The notes: generated by a model not told the origin, from the letters alone. A stretch of 64,000 nucleotides of DNA from Alphaproteobacteria bacterium (GCA_016794145.1 JAEUKP010000010.1:1-64000), one strand, 5' to 3'; shown: positions 24,666 through 35,123, numbered from the stretch's first letter. Translations and numbers: made by a program.

Positions 24666-25549
24666 TTGCCATCAGGCTGTGATGATACCTGATTTTTAAC
24701 CCATGTTGTTTGACGTTTTGCATAATGTCTTGTCTCGTTTTTCGAAAGGATAATCGCTGTTTCTAGATCGATTTCTCCCCTCACATATGATTGAAGGGGA
24801 CGGAATCCCAGTGCATGGGTCAGTGGGCAGTCAAAAGGAATTTTTCCGCCTAAAATTAAGTCATCAAAAGACCGGACTTCGTCGACAACGCCATTTGCGA
24901 TCATCACATCAAAGCGCGTATTGCATTTTTCATATAGAACATCGCGGTCCGGGAGAATAACCTCTAGCTGGAAATCATATTGATCTGGGGGCCCGAGCGG
25001 GGGCAAACTTTGCCAATAAGACATCGGTTTTCCTGTATGTATCATGACCTCGTACGCTCTGACCAATCGTCTGGGGTTTTGACGATCGATTTTTTCACAA
25101 AGAACGGGATCGAGCGTTCTGAGGTGTTCGAAAAAAGAATCAATCCCCAGATGATCCATCAAATCTTGTGACAAGATACGGATCTCTTCCGGAATCTCGG
25201 GAATAGGGGACAATCCTTCTATGAGGGTCTTGATATAAAATCCGGTTCCACCCACGATAATAGGGATTTTAGAATCTGCAGTTGCTTTCTCAAGCGCAGC
25301 CAGAGCCATTTTACGCCAATCCATAGCCGTCAGGGTGATATCCGGGGGTGTGATGCCATACAGCAAGTGCGGGATGTCTGCTTTATCCTCTTTTGAAGGC
25401 TGTGCCGTCAAGAGAGGCAATCCATTATAAAGTTGAAGTGAATCTGCATTGATAATTACGCCATCAATTTTACGCGCAAGATCTAATGCACGGGCCGACT
25501 TACCACTGGCAGTCGGCCCCGCAATCACGTAGACGGTTTTCTGATCCAT
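24647..25549 (-). CDS. miaA: tRNA dimethylallyltransferase
   Basis: MiaA adds the dimethylallyl group to A37 of tRNAs reading UNN codons. The 300-residue protein has the P-loop AGPTASGKSARALDLA, the INADSLQLYNGLPLLTAQPSKED block, DIPHLLYG, and PIIVGGTGFYIKTLIEG. The late segment NETRHYAKRQTTWVK is also typical. The start codon shares one base with the stop of degP (TAATG), so translation is coupled. The last codons (IAEFK) come from the inverted-repeat element that supplies the stop. Confidence 0.95.
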   Translation of the reverse strand: MDQKTVYVIAGPTASGKSARALDLARKIDGVIINADSLQLYNGLPLLTAQPSKEDKADIPHLLYGITPPDITLTAMDWRKMALAALEKATADSKIPIIVGGTGFYIKTLIEGLSPIPEIPEEIRILSQDLMDHLGIDSFFEHLRTLDPVLCEKIDRQNPRRLVRAYEVMIHTGKPMSYWQSLPPLGPPDQYDFQLEVILPDRDVLYEKCNTRFDVMIANGVVDEVRSFDDLILGGKIPFDCPLTHALGFRPLQSYVRGEIDLETAIILSKNETRHYAKRQTTWVKNQVSSQPDGNIAEFK

Positions 25550-27156
25550 TATTCTTTTGTATCGCCTTTGGAATCATCTTGATCTTCGGATTTATCAGCG
25601 GCTTTCAGCTTGAGAGCAACAAATCTGACATCTCCTTGTCCTTGATTGTTAACAAGCATGAGAACAGATTGTTTTCCTTCTGCTTTTAGGTCTTCAACAA
25701 TTTTTGAAACAGACCCTATCTCTTTCACTGGTTGTTGGTTTACTTCGACAATTATATCTCCAACACTTAGTCCTTTTTGAGCTGCATCGGATGCTGATTT
25801 GATTGATGTGACAACAACACCACTCACATCTTCTGGGATTCCGTAGGTTTCTCGCAGAAGTGGAGAAATATTATTGATTGTGATGTTGAGATCTTTCAGC
25901 TCTAATCCTTTTGTGGGTTTGCTATCTTTATCACCTGATGCTTTTTCAATCATCCCAGTGGTTTCGGCTTTTTCGAGTTCACCCACCTTTACTTTTGTCG
26001 TGATTGTTTTTCCATCCCGGATTAAGCTTACAGTCGCATCCTTTCCAATCGGTGTTTCTGCAACAATACGTGGAAGCTGACGCATAGCATCCAGTTTCTG
26101 TCCGTTAAATTCAATAATAACATCACCTGGTTTGATATCCGCTTTCTCTGCCGGTCCGCCGGGTGTGACGCTTGCGACCAATGCACCGTGAACCTCTTTT
26201 AACCCCAGCCCGTCTGCGATTTCATCTGTAACAGTCTGGATTTTCACACCCAACCAACCACGTCGCGTCTTTCCGAACTCGGCAAGTTGCATCACAACGG
26301 GTTTGGCAAGGTTAGCTGGAATTGCAAATCCAATCCCGACAGATCCACCCGAGGGAGAATAGATCGCAGTATTGATGCCGATGACATCTCCGCGTAGGTT
26401 GAACATCGGCCCGCCGGAGTTTCCCCGGTTGATAGATGCATCTGTTTGGATAAAGTCATCATAAGGGCCTGCGCTGATATCGCGTTTCCGTGCAGAAATA
26501 ATTCCTTGTGTAACTGTTCCACCAAGGCCGAAAGGATTTCCGATCGCCAGAACCCAATCTCCGACACGCATCTGATCACTATCCCCGAATGAAACTTCTG
26601 TGAGTTTGTGTTTCTTAGGATTTTTAACTTTCAAGACAGCCAGATCCGTTTTTTCATCATGTCCGACTAACTCTGCATCAAGAATTGTATTGTCTACAAG
26701 GGTTACACGGATTTCGTCGGCGTCCTTAATGACATGATTATTGGTCACAACAAGCCCTTTTGCACCATCAATGATAAAACCAGATCCCATTGATGTTGTC
26801 GGCAATTGTTCCATTGGACTTTCTCCATTGGGGGCCCCCATGCCTTGCTGTTTTTGCATGAAGTCCTTGAAAAAGTCTTCGAAAGGTGACCCTGGTGGAA
26901 ATTGTGGGAAATCTTGAGGTGTTTCAGATGATGTCTGAACGGCTTTCTGGGTTGATGAGATATTGACAACAGCGGGGGATAATTTCTCGGCCAGATCCGC
27001 AAAACTGAGAGGGGCCCCAGATGGCGGGGTCGTCACAGGAACCTGTACGCGCAAAGGTTCTTCTTTCTTATCAAAGAAACCGGCTTCGGCGGTGTTCCCA
27101 AATACAAAAGGAGACAGGAAAGTTGCTGCACATAATGCCAGAACGATTTTATTCAT
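25549..27156 (-). CDS. degP: Periplasmic serine protease DegP/HtrA family
   Basis: This 535-residue envelope quality-control protease has a signal peptide (ending TAEA) and a trypsin-like domain. The catalytic His lies in VTNNHVI, Asp in DEKTDLAVLKV and Ser in INRGNSGGPMFN. Two PDZ domains follow (about 300-390 and 430-520). The ATG at 27156 is chosen because GAGGTTACA precedes it. A heat-shock type promoter lies just upstream. It is coupled to miaA. The family includes DegP, DegQ and MucD, which cannot be separated by eye. Confidence 0.93.
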   Translation of the reverse strand: MNKIVLALCAATFLSPFVFGNTAEAGFFDKKEEPLRVQVPVTTPPSGAPLSFADLAEKLSPAVVNISSTQKAVQTSSETPQDFPQFPPGSPFEDFFKDFMQKQQGMGAPNGESPMEQLPTTSMGSGFIIDGAKGLVVTNNHVIKDADEIRVTLVDNTILDAELVGHDEKTDLAVLKVKNPKKHKLTEVSFGDSDQMRVGDWVLAIGNPFGLGGTVTQGIISARKRDISAGPYDDFIQTDASINRGNSGGPMFNLRGDVIGINTAIYSPSGGSVGIGFAIPANLAKPVVMQLAEFGKTRRGWLGVKIQTVTDEIADGLGLKEVHGALVASVTPGGPAEKADIKPGDVIIEFNGQKLDAMRQLPRIVAETPIGKDATVSLIRDGKTITTKVKVGELEKAETTGMIEKASGDKDSKPTKGLELKDLNITINNISPLLRETYGIPEDVSGVVVTSIKSASDAAQKGLSVGDIIVEVNQQPVKEIGSVSKIVEDLKAEGKQSVLMLVNNQGQGDVRFVALKLKAADKSEDQDDSKGDTKE

Positions 27157-27184
27157 TGTAACCTCATTCAATTAAACTGGTTAG

Positions 27185-27214
27185 AAGATAGGGGGGAGTT
27201 TCACTTCCGTCAAT
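27185..27214 (-). promoter_or_regulatory. degP promoter, RpoH-like
   Basis: On the minus strand CCTATCT (27186-27192) matches the alphaproteobacterial RpoH -10 (CYTATNT), and ATTG lies 18 bases upstream in place of CTTG. The same bases also read as TTGACG-N17-TATCTT for the housekeeping factor. Heat-shock control fits a DegP protease. Confidence 0.55.
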
Positions 27215-27251
27215 TCCCCAGATTATTGTTGTTTTTATTCTTTTTTTATTT

Positions 27252-28400
27252 CTAAGCAAAATACGACCTTAAAATCTCGGTATAAGTTGCGGTTAATGTC
27301 TCAATATCTTTGATGGATGCATGTTCATTCACTTTGTGGATGGTTGCGTTCAGCAATCCATATTCGATAACTGGACAATCACCTGCAATAAAACGGGCGT
27401 CCGATGTTCCTCCCCCCGTATCTGGTTTTGGTTTTTGGCCGGAAATTCTCTCGATGGAATTTATGACAAGATCTCTCCATGGATGATCTGATGTTACAAA
27501 GCTTTCTGCATTGCTCCAGACTGTCATTGTGTAATTTGGTGTTACCTGATCCAGAATAGATCTAAGTCGAGATTCAAGTGTTCGAGATGTCCAATGATCA
27601 TTAAAACGAATATTGAATAAAGCTTCGGCCTTTGCTGGGATCACGTTGGGGGCAGGGTTTCCAACATCGATTGACGAGATAACAATATGACTCGGCGGGA
27701 AATCATCTGTCCCGTCATCAAGTTTTTCTTCAATAAGCGCTGTTAATAAGCGTATGAGTGGGGGGATAGGATTATCTGATCGCTCTGGGTAGGCACTATG
27801 CCCTTGTATTCCCTTCACCATCAGTGTCCCATTCAGTGAGCCGCGTCGACCAACACGAATAGTTTCGCCCATCTCATTTGTATTGCTTGGCTCCCCAACC
27901 AATGCAACATCTGGCATTTGTTTTTGTGTTCGCATCCATTCTAGAACTTTGACGGTTCCGTTCACCGATTTCCCCTCTTCATCGCCAGTGATCAGGAGGC
28001 TGATCGACTCTGAAAAATCCGGGTTTTCATCAAGGAAGCGCGAAACTGCGGCAACAAAAGCGCAGTTTGCTGCTTTCATATCCGCAACCCCGCGACCATA
28101 TAAGATCCCATCCTTGACGGTTCCAGAAAAGGGCGGGTGTGTCCAGTCATTCTCATCCCCGACGGGAACAACGTCTGTATGTCCCATGTAACAAAGATGG
28201 CGACCTGTTGTCCCAAGACGGGCAAATATATTATCTATTGTATCGTATCCATCTTCTTCAAATCTAAGTCGATGAATCTGGAACCCCATTCTTGAAAGAG
28301 GTTGGCCTAAAGTTTCCAATGCCCCATCATCACGCGGGGTAACGCTTTGGCACCTTACAGATTCTTGGGTCAAGAAAATGGGATCAATCAGGTCAGTCAC
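27252..28400 (-). CDS. dapE: Succinyl-diaminopimelate desuccinylase
   Basis: DapE hydrolyses N-succinyl-LL-diaminopimelate in the lysine and peptidoglycan precursor pathway. The 382-residue M20-type enzyme has the metal ligands in [22 protein letters not shown] and [12 protein letters not shown]. The later [13 protein letters not shown] and [11 protein letters not shown] segments are also typical. The start overlaps the end of dapD by 8 bases, giving a dapD-dapE operon. Confidence 0.96.
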   Translation of the reverse strand: MTDLIDPIFLTQESVRCQSVTPRDDGALETLGQPLSRMGFQIHRLRFEEDGYDTIDNIFARLGTTGRHLCYMGHTDVVPVGDENDWTHPPFSGTVKDGILYGRGVADMKAANCAFVAAVSRFLDENPDFSESISLLITGDEEGKSVNGTVKVLEWMRTQKQMPDVALVGEPSNTNEMGETIRVGRRGSLNGTLMVKGIQGHSAYPERSDNPIPPLIRLLTALIEEKLDDGTDDFPPSHIVISSIDVGNPAPNVIPAKAEALFNIRFNDHWTSRTLESRLRSILDQVTPNYTMTVWSNAESFVTSDHPWRDLVINSIERISGQKPKPDTGGGTSDARFIAGDCPVIEYGLLNATIHKVNEHASIKDIETLTATYTEILRSYFA

Positions 28401-29211
28401 GGAGAAGCTCGTTCAAAGATGTTTTACTACGGGTTTGTGCATCAACGCGTTTAACGATCACCGCACAAGATAAATGGGCATGCTGTCCTGGAAGTGTTCC
28501 TGGAACAACAACTGAATAAGACGGGACACGCCCTATAAAGATATCACCCGTTGTGCGGTCTATTATTTTTGTTGATGCCCCTAGAAAAACACCCATACTC
28601 AAGACGGCCCCCTCTTCAACAATCACACCTTCCGCGACTTCGGATCGTGCGCCAATAAAGACATTATCTTCAATGATAACGGGGGAAGCCTGCAAAGGTT
28701 CAAGGACGCCACCTATTCCGACTCCTCCAGAGATATGACAGTTTTTTCCGATCTGTGCACAAGATCCAATTGTGGCCCATGTATCGATCATTGTGCCTTC
28801 ACCAACATTCGCACCAATATTTACAAAACTTGGCATCAGAACAGCATTCGGGCCAATATATGCGCCATGTCTGATAATAGCACCTGGTACGGCACGGAAA
28901 CCGGCGGATCCAAAGTCAATATCTGTCCAATGAGATGTTTTTAATGGCACCTTGTCCCACCATAATTGATCTCCGGATTCTATTTTTGTATTCGTATTTA
29001 TCCGGAAGGAAAGAAGAACAGCTTTCTTGATCCATTCATTCACCGCCCATTCCCCGTTTTTTTTCTCGGCAACCTGGATTTGGCCTTTATTTAAAAGGGT
29101 TAAGGTGTCCGCAATCACACATCGATCTTCGCCTCGTGTTCCTGGGGTCACATTTGTACGGTTTTCCCAAAGCGCTTCGATTGAGGATTTTAATTTATTG
29201 ATATCAGTCAT
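28393..29211 (-). CDS. dapD: Tetrahydrodipicolinate N-succinyltransferase
   Basis: DapD makes N-succinyl-2-amino-6-oxopimelate from tetrahydrodipicolinate and succinyl-CoA. The 272-residue protein shows the left-handed beta-helix hexapeptides ([55 protein letters not shown]) and the usual length. It is first in the operon with dapE. With DapE it shows that this organism makes meso-DAP by the succinylase route. Confidence 0.96.
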   Translation of the reverse strand: MTDINKLKSSIEALWENRTNVTPGTRGEDRCVIADTLTLLNKGQIQVAEKKNGEWAVNEWIKKAVLLSFRINTNTKIESGDQLWWDKVPLKTSHWTDIDFGSAGFRAVPGAIIRHGAYIGPNAVLMPSFVNIGANVGEGTMIDTWATIGSCAQIGKNCHISGGVGIGGVLEPLQASPVIIEDNVFIGARSEVAEGVIVEEGAVLSMGVFLGASTKIIDRTTGDIFIGRVPSYSVVVPGTLPGQHAHLSCAVIVKRVDAQTRSKTSLNELLRD

Positions 29212-29317
29212 GATTCTTTAATTCCTGAATTGTTTTTCTTTGTCGTGTTGGGGGCTTGTTCCAAGCGAAAACCTATATACTATAGGTTTATAATCTTTAA
29301 TCTGAGGGATGCACGCT

Positions 29318-30145
29318 GTGAAGAGCCTATTTATCTGGACAAGCATATTTTTACTAGGAATTGGATCTCTGGCGGGGGGTGCTTCTGCAAAATCGGGTTC
29401 AGAGAAGACATCTGTATTAACCTATGACGTCTATGCAGGCGGGATTCATGCCATGAATGCCCGATTAACGCTTTATAAGAAACAGGGGCAATATGGTGTC
29501 TCCCTAACGGCAGGAACTCAAGGTATTCTTAAAAAATTGGCTAATTGGTCAGGGCGATTTCAGTCAGAAGGCCAAATTTCGGCAGGAAAGACGTTTCCAT
29601 TCACACATCAATCAGATTCTGTATGGAAAGAAAGTACACAATCCAAATATTTTAAATACGATGGAAAAGGGCATTTCAAATCTTATAAAATGACAGAAGA
29701 TGGTGATGACAAAACCCCCAAGGATGTTGATATCTCTCTTGCCAAAGGGACAACAGATATATTGTCATCAACGTTTGAATTGATGATATCAATGCCAAAA
29801 TCTAAGGTGTGCAAAGGGAATCAGTTGATCTTTGACGGAGATCGTAATTTTCGCCTGGTTTTTAAAGATACGAAAACAGAGGATTTGCAAAAAACAGATT
29901 TTAATACATTCTCTGGGCCTGCTCTTTCTTGTTCTGTCGAGGTCGTTCCCGAGAAGGGAAAATGGCGGAAAAAGCCGCGTGGATGGCTATCGATTCAAGA
30001 GCAAGGCCGCCAGAAAGGAGCGCTTCCAACTGTCTGGTTCGGGGCTTTAAAAGGGCAGCCTGATGTGTATGTTCCTGTTAAAATCCGGATTAAAACAGAT
30101 TACGGTACTCTGTTCATGCATCTGACATCCGAAAAGACATCTTAA
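29318..30145 (+). CDS. DUF3108-type secreted/periplasmic protein
   Basis: This is about 275 residues with a signal peptide (SLFIWTSIFLLGIGSLAGGASA) and an all-beta mature part, with LTYDVYAGGIHAMNARLTL near the start. This is the pattern of the DUF3108 family of periplasmic proteins of unknown role. The GTG at 29318 sits about 10 bases after GAGGG; the ATG at 29309 is almost on top of it and is less likely. It is monocistronic. No enzyme signature is seen. Confidence 0.7.
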   Translation: MKSLFIWTSIFLLGIGSLAGGASAKSGSEKTSVLTYDVYAGGIHAMNARLTLYKKQGQYGVSLTAGTQGILKKLANWSGRFQSEGQISAGKTFPFTHQSDSVWKESTQSKYFKYDGKGHFKSYKMTEDGDDKTPKDVDISLAKGTTDILSSTFELMISMPKSKVCKGNQLIFDGDRNFRLVFKDTKTEDLQKTDFNTFSGPALSCSVEVVPEKGKWRKKPRGWLSIQEQGRQKGALPTVWFGALKGQPDVYVPVKIRIKTDYGTLFMHLTSEKTS

Positions 30146-30221
30146 AATGCTTGCAATTCTTTGCAATATTGTGTGACTTGAGGGTTTAAAGAATTAAGGC
30201 AAGATAGTTAAAACCCCAAAT

Positions 30222-31610
30222 ATGACCATCATGAACGCTGCGAACATAAAAATGACCGATCACTCACCTTCTCTTCCCCCTGTCGTTGCCAAAGATTTGG
30301 CCGTTGTAATTCTGGCGGCGGGCAAGGGCACGCGCATGAAGTCCGATTTGCCAAAGGTGTTGCACCCGATTGCCGGTGTCCCGATGATCCGTCATTGTGT
30401 GGCCGCCGCAGAGGGGTTGAATCCTGGACACATCGTGGTTGTGGTGGCCCCTGATATGGAGAATGTTGCTGCTGCGGTTGCGCCGCATCAAACAGCCATT
30501 CAGGTGCAGCAATTGGGCACTGGCGATGCGGTTAAGGCTGCTATGGCGCAGTTGGGAGATTTTAAAGGCGATATTCTGGTACTGTACGGAGACGTGCCCT
30601 TGGTAAAAACCGGAACCTTGGCATCCTTGGTGGCGCATCACCGGAATGGCGTAGGGTTCGGGGCAACCGTTCTGGCGATGGTCCCACCATCCCCCACCGG
30701 ATATGGCCGGATCTTTCAGAACGCCGATGGCACCTTGGCGCGGATCGTCGAAGAAAAAGATGCGACGGAGGATGAAAAACTCGTGCGTCTGGTCACTAGC
30801 GGTTTGATGGTGATGGATGGAGATGGCTTGGCGGAGCATCTGGCACAGCTGAATAACAAAAATGCTCAAGGGGAATTCTATCTGGTCGATATTCCCAAAA
30901 TCATGTCAGAAACCGGGCGTCCATCCGGAGTAGTGCGCGGAGATTATTATGAACTGCGTGGAGTCAATTCGCGGGCGCAATTGGCTGAGCTGGAAATGGC
31001 ATGGCAACACCAGAAACGTCTGGACATGATGGATTCCGGTGTGACGTTGCTGGATCCCAATACCGTTTATTTTTCGCCCGACACACAGATCGGTCGGGAT
31101 ACTGTGATTGGCCAGAACGTGGTGTTTGGTGCGGGTGTGACGATTGAGTCTGGTGTCGATATTCGTCCATTCTGTCATATCGAAGGGGCGGTCATTCGTT
31201 CCGGTGCTGTGGTTGGCCCCTTTGCCCGTTTGCGGCCAGGGGCGGATATCGGGGAAGATGCCAAAATCGGCAATTTTGTCGAGGTAAAGAATGCCAAAAT
31301 TGGAACCGGTGCCAAAGCCAACCATTTGGGATATATCGGTGATGCCGCATTGGGGGCGCATTCGAATTTCGGGTGTGGCGCGATTACGGTCAATTACGAT
31401 GGGAAAAACAAATCCAGAACCGTGATCGGTGACCATGTGATGATCGGATCCAATGCCTCCTTGATTGCACCCGTGACCATTGCGGATGGAGCTTATATTG
31501 CGGCGGGCAGCACGGTCACTGCAGACGTCGAAGCAGATGCGTTGGTGATTGCCCGCGCCCGACAAGTGGCTTACCCGCAGCGCGGCAAAGGACGATTAAA
31601 GAAGGAATAG
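30222..31610 (+). CDS. glmU: Bifunctional GlcNAc-1-P uridyltransferase / GlcN-1-P acetyltransferase
   Basis: GlmU makes UDP-GlcNAc for peptidoglycan and LPS. The 462-residue protein has the uridyltransferase loop VILAAGKGTRMKSDLPKVLH (residues about 30-49), LYGDVPLV, and a long left-handed beta-helix ending with the acetyltransferase site (KAKIGTGAKANHLGYIGDA, GCGAITVNYDGKNK). Several starts are possible in the first 11 codons. The gene is GC-richer than its left neighbour and forms a functional pair with glmS downstream. Confidence 0.97.
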   Translation: MTIMNAANIKMTDHSPSLPPVVAKDLAVVILAAGKGTRMKSDLPKVLHPIAGVPMIRHCVAAAEGLNPGHIVVVVAPDMENVAAAVAPHQTAIQVQQLGTGDAVKAAMAQLGDFKGDILVLYGDVPLVKTGTLASLVAHHRNGVGFGATVLAMVPPSPTGYGRIFQNADGTLARIVEEKDATEDEKLVRLVTSGLMVMDGDGLAEHLAQLNNKNAQGEFYLVDIPKIMSETGRPSGVVRGDYYELRGVNSRAQLAELEMAWQHQKRLDMMDSGVTLLDPNTVYFSPDTQIGRDTVIGQNVVFGAGVTIESGVDIRPFCHIEGAVIRSGAVVGPFARLRPGADIGEDAKIGNFVEVKNAKIGTGAKANHLGYIGDAALGAHSNFGCGAITVNYDGKNKSRTVIGDHVMIGSNASLIAPVTIADGAYIAAGSTVTADVEADALVIARARQVAYPQRGKGRLKKE

Positions 31611-31703
31611 AATTTTATAAGAAGACATTTTTTAAACCACGAAGCATAAAAAGATGAATGGGCAGAGTGCATACTTCGTTCGGTTAATGGTCCGGAAAAA
31701 GAG

Positions 31704-31788
31704 CCCCCTCACCCGACTTCGGCTAAAGGCCTACAGCCTTAAGCCTGCCTTGCCATCTCCCTCGCGGGGAGAGGGAGGGGTGAGGGGG
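31704..31788. repeat. Stem-loop repeat, core related to the 3'-end element
   Basis: CCCCCTCACCC (31704-31714) and GGGTGAGGGGG (31778-31788) form a perfect 11-base stem. The interior holds CCTACAGCCTTAAGCCTGC, which recurs on the minus strand near 52465-52490 and in a diverged form at about 55206-55236 inside copy 3 of the element. Thus the core exists both inside and outside the terminal repeats. It fills most of the 272-base gap between glmU and glmS. Confidence 0.7.
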
Positions 31789-31882
31789 AAACTTTCGGGT
31801 GGTTTCATGAATAGGGTGCATCAAGCCGCAACACAAAAGAAATGTAAGATTATCACGGATTAAAAACACAGGAGAGAAAAAT

Positions 31883-33709
31883 ATGTGTGGAATTGTTGGA
31901 ATTGTATCGACCAAGAATGTTGTACCATCATTGGTGGAAGGCTTGAGTCGTCTAGAATATCGCGGTTATGACTCGGCGGGTGTTGCGACACTTGTTAACG
32001 GTCAGATTACGCGCTGTCGGGCAGAGGGAAAACTGATCAATCTTGAAGAGAAATTAAAAGAATCACCGTTGTCAGGAACCATCGGTATTGGCCATACGCG
32101 CTGGGCTACACATGGACAACCAACAGAGAACAATGCGCACCCGCATGCAACAGAACGCGTAGCGGTCGTTCATAACGGGATTATCGAGAATTATGCCGAA
32201 TTAAAAGCGGAACTGTCCGAACACCAAGTCCGCTTTGAAAGCGATACCGACACGGAGGTCATCGCCCATCTGGTCGATTTTTATTTAAAGCAAGGAGAGG
32301 TGCCGGAGATGGCGGCCCACAAAACCTTTGACCGGTTGCGCGGGGCTTATGCTGTTGTCCTGATGTTCAAGGGTGAGGATAAAATGTTGATGGCGGCACG
32401 GCAGGGAACACCTCTTGCCGTTGGATATGGGGAGGGAGAAATGTTCTTGGCTTCCGATTCCTATGCTTTGTCACCTTTGACCCGTAAAATCAGTTTTCTG
32501 GAAGATGGGGACCGCTTGGTGGTGACCAATGACAATGTCCGGATTATGAATGCCAAACGCAAACCGGTGGAACGCGCCATCCGCATTACGGCACAATCCG
32601 GCAGTACAACAGGCAAAGGCGAATACCGCCATTTTATGTTGAAAGAAATTTATGAACAACCCTCGGTCATCGCCGATACGATTAACAGCTTTATCAATCC
32701 GGCCACAGGACATGTGTCGTTGCCGAATGATATTCTGGAAGCCGCTTTGCGAGCCCCACGGATTACCCTGATTGCCTGTGGCACGGCTTATTATGCGTGT
32801 ATGGTCGGCAAATATTGGTTGGAAACCATTGCGCGTGTGCCATGTGAAGTTGATGTGGCTTCGGAATTCCGCTATCGCGAAGCCCCGTTGCCCAAGGATG
32901 GCATGGCAATCTTTGTATCCCAATCGGGAGAAACGTTGGATACTCTGGAAGCTTTGCGTTACTGCAAACGCGAACGGCAAATGTGTCTGGCGATCGTCAA
33001 TACGATTGAAAGCACTATCGAGCGGGAAGCCCATTTGTGCCTACACACGCTGGCAGGGCCAGAGATCGGGGTGGCATCGACCAAAGCGTTTACTACCCAA
33101 TTGTCAACCTTGGCCTGTCTGGCGGTGGCTGTGGCGGCTGCCAAAGGTGTGATTACACCTGCGCAGGAAGCTGAATTGGCGTATGAACTTCGTGCTTTAC
33201 CAAAGCTTGCCGCGTCTATTTTAAGCCACGATAAAGAAATTCACCATATTGCGATGTCGTTTTCAGAGTCCCGGGATGCGTTATATCTCGGTCGGGGTGG
33301 TCTTTATCCCTTGGCTCTTGAGGGGGCTTTGAAACTCAAGGAATGCTCTTATATCCATGCTGAAGGTTACGCAGCAGGAGAAATGAAACATGGACCGATT
33401 GCTTTGATTGATGAGAATATGCCGGTTGTTGTTCTCGCCCCTTACGATAAGATGTTTGAAAAGGCTGCGTCTAATGTTCAAGAAACTGTAGCGCGAGGCG
33501 GAAAGGTTCTCTTGATAACGGATGAAAAAGGCGCAGAGAAGTTAAAAGATATTTGCCAATGGATGGTGGTATTACCTGATGTTCATGCTTTGGTTGCTCC
33601 GATTCTTTATGCTCTTCCTATCCAATTGTTGGCGTATCATACAGCCGTTGCAAAGGGGACAGATGTTGATCAACCACGCAATCTTGCAAAATCTGTAACT
33701 GTTGAATAA
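31883..33709 (+). CDS. glmS: Glutamine-fructose-6-phosphate aminotransferase
   Basis: GlmS makes glucosamine-6-phosphate, the entry to amino-sugar synthesis. The 608-residue protein starts MCGIVGIV with the catalytic Cys2, has the glutaminase block GHTRWATHG, and two SIS domains with ACGTAYYA, SQSGET and the closing NLAKSVTVE. AGGAGAGAAAAAT precedes the ATG. Base composition changes inside the gene: roughly the first 1.3 kb uses GC-rich codons like glmU, the last 0.5 kb looks like the AT-richer flank. No GlmS ribozyme was recognised upstream. Confidence 0.97.
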   Translation: MCGIVGIVSTKNVVPSLVEGLSRLEYRGYDSAGVATLVNGQITRCRAEGKLINLEEKLKESPLSGTIGIGHTRWATHGQPTENNAHPHATERVAVVHNGIIENYAELKAELSEHQVRFESDTDTEVIAHLVDFYLKQGEVPEMAAHKTFDRLRGAYAVVLMFKGEDKMLMAARQGTPLAVGYGEGEMFLASDSYALSPLTRKISFLEDGDRLVVTNDNVRIMNAKRKPVERAIRITAQSGSTTGKGEYRHFMLKEIYEQPSVIADTINSFINPATGHVSLPNDILEAALRAPRITLIACGTAYYACMVGKYWLETIARVPCEVDVASEFRYREAPLPKDGMAIFVSQSGETLDTLEALRYCKRERQMCLAIVNTIESTIEREAHLCLHTLAGPEIGVASTKAFTTQLSTLACLAVAVAAAKGVITPAQEAELAYELRALPKLAASILSHDKEIHHIAMSFSESRDALYLGRGGLYPLALEGALKLKECSYIHAEGYAAGEMKHGPIALIDENMPVVVLAPYDKMFEKAASNVQETVARGGKVLLITDEKGAEKLKDICQWMVVLPDVHALVAPILYALPIQLLAYHTAVAKGTDVDQPRNLAKSVTVE

Positions 33710-33713
33710 AAAC

Positions 33714-35123
33714 TTATACGGTCGATGATCGTACAGTAACAACCCGTTGTGGAAAGGGAATTTCTATTCCTTTCCTATCAAAGACTATTTTCATGCGCCG
33801 ATTAAATTCACGGCCAACGGCCCATTGTTTGACAGGAAGGGTTTTAATCCGTGCCTTGATGATGACCGCATTGTCAGCAAATTTATCGACGCCAACAATT
33901 TCAATTGGTTCTAGAATCATCATTTTGAATTCTGGGTCTTCTCTCAGATCGTGATCTATCTCTTTCAGGGTATCAATCACATCATCTGTATTGTGTTTGT
34001 AATCGACGCTGATATCCATGACCCAATAACTGAAAATTTTTGTCATATTCTGGATGGTTGTGATTTGGCTGAAAGGGATTGTGTATACAATTCCTCCGAA
34101 GTCACGAAGCTGTACTTTCCGAAGGGTAATTTTTTCAACCGTTCCCGTACAACCACCAAGAGAGACAACATCCCCAACACGGATAATATCCTCGAGAACA
34201 ATCGTAAATCCTGTTAAAAGATCTTTGACCATTGATTGTGCTCCAAATCCGACTGCGACGCCAATAACGCCAGCACCGGCCAGAAAAGGGGCTACATCCA
34301 GACCCATTTCAGACATAATCACCAATCCAAATAACAGGCCGAAAACAGACAGGACGATGTTCCGGATGAGAGGAAGTAGTGTTTTGACACGGGTCTGGTT
34401 ATTGTCATCAGCTAATTTCAGGATGTAGGACAGGTAAATCCCGACAGCTTCCCAGATCAGGGCGGCCAGGATTGCAACCAGAAAAACAGTGATTGATGAT
34501 GTCAGGAATGATTTCATCTGTGAACTTTCAAAAAACCTGACGACAGAATCAAGATCCCAGATTTTGGATAATGTGTAGATCATGATGCCTATAATCAAAC
34601 ATTTCAACAAAGTTTGAAGAACGCGGGTGTAGAATGAAATGCGAGAAAGGCGCAATCCTATTTTTTCTGATAGATGCTCTATCCCTTTAATTGCTCTGGC
34701 TGCAATTTTACGGACACCTAGAAATAATCCGATGCCGAAAAGAAGTGTAATGAAACTACCGAGACTCTGGTGTACGAAAGATGATGAAATCGCATTTTTA
34801 TCTAAAAACTTCTCATACTTTTTAACAGCTGTAGATATTTTGCCTCTTAATCCCAATTGCTCTGTTAAAGATGGAAGATTCTCAGCATTGGACACGGTCT
34901 CTTTTTTAGCTTGTTGCGTGAGTAAAAGTTCAAGATTTGTAATCAAATCTTTCCGATCTGTTTCATTTTCCAGTGTTTTGATCAGTTTTTCAATATTCTC
35001 TTTCGGGACGGTTTCTTTGGGAGCCGTAACAGATGGAAGGAAAGGTCCCATTTGTGCATAGGACGGAAGAGTCGAGACAAGCAAAAAGAGAGAGAGTAAA
35101 GGCAGTAGGATGTATTTTTTCAT
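33714..35123 (-). CDS. MscS-family mechanosensitive channel
   Basis: This 469-residue protein has a signal-like N-terminus, a helical periplasmic region (about 35-110) and several membrane segments. The MscS pore helix appears as FLAGAGVIGVAVGFGAQSMVKDLLTGFTIVLED (shown here in two parts: FLAGAGVIGVAVGFGAQ, then SMVKDLLTGFTIVLED). It is followed by the beta domain (RVGDVVSLGGCTGTVEKITLRKVQL). Extra N-terminal helices suggest a medium-size MscS-like channel such as the YnaI/YbdG type. It converges on glmS with only 4 bases between stops. Confidence 0.88.
   Translation of the reverse strand: MKKYILLPLLSLFLLVSTLPSYAQMGPFLPSVTAPKETVPKENIEKLIKTLENETDRKDLITNLELLLTQQAKKETVSNAENLPSLTEQLGLRGKISTAVKKYEKFLDKNAISSSFVHQSLGSFITLLFGIGLFLGVRKIAARAIKGIEHLSEKIGLRLSRISFYTRVLQTLLKCLIIGIMIYTLSKIWDLDSVVRFFESSQMKSFLTSSITVFLVAILAALIWEAVGIYLSYILKLADDNNQTRVKTLLPLIRNIVLSVFGLLFGLVIMSEMGLDVAPFLAGAGVIGVAVGFGAQSMVKDLLTGFTIVLEDIIRVGDVVSLGGCTGTVEKITLRKVQLRDFGGIVYTIPFSQITTIQNMTKIFSYWVMDISVDYKHNTDDVIDTLKEIDHDLREDPEFKMMILEPIEIVGVDKFADNAVIIKARIKTLPVKQWAVGREFNRRMKIVFDRKGIEIPFPQRVVTVRSSTV

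Noticed and set aside
30264-31565. Two long minus-strand ORFs opposite glmU
   Set aside because: They are antisense shadows created by GC-rich codon use; no ribosome-binding sites and no domain-like sequence, while glmU is intact on the plus strand.
31611-31882. GlmS ribozyme or GlmZ-type leader before glmS
   Set aside because: The gap is occupied by a stem-loop repeat; no ribozyme core could be recognised, and such ribozymes belong mainly to Gram-positive bacteria.
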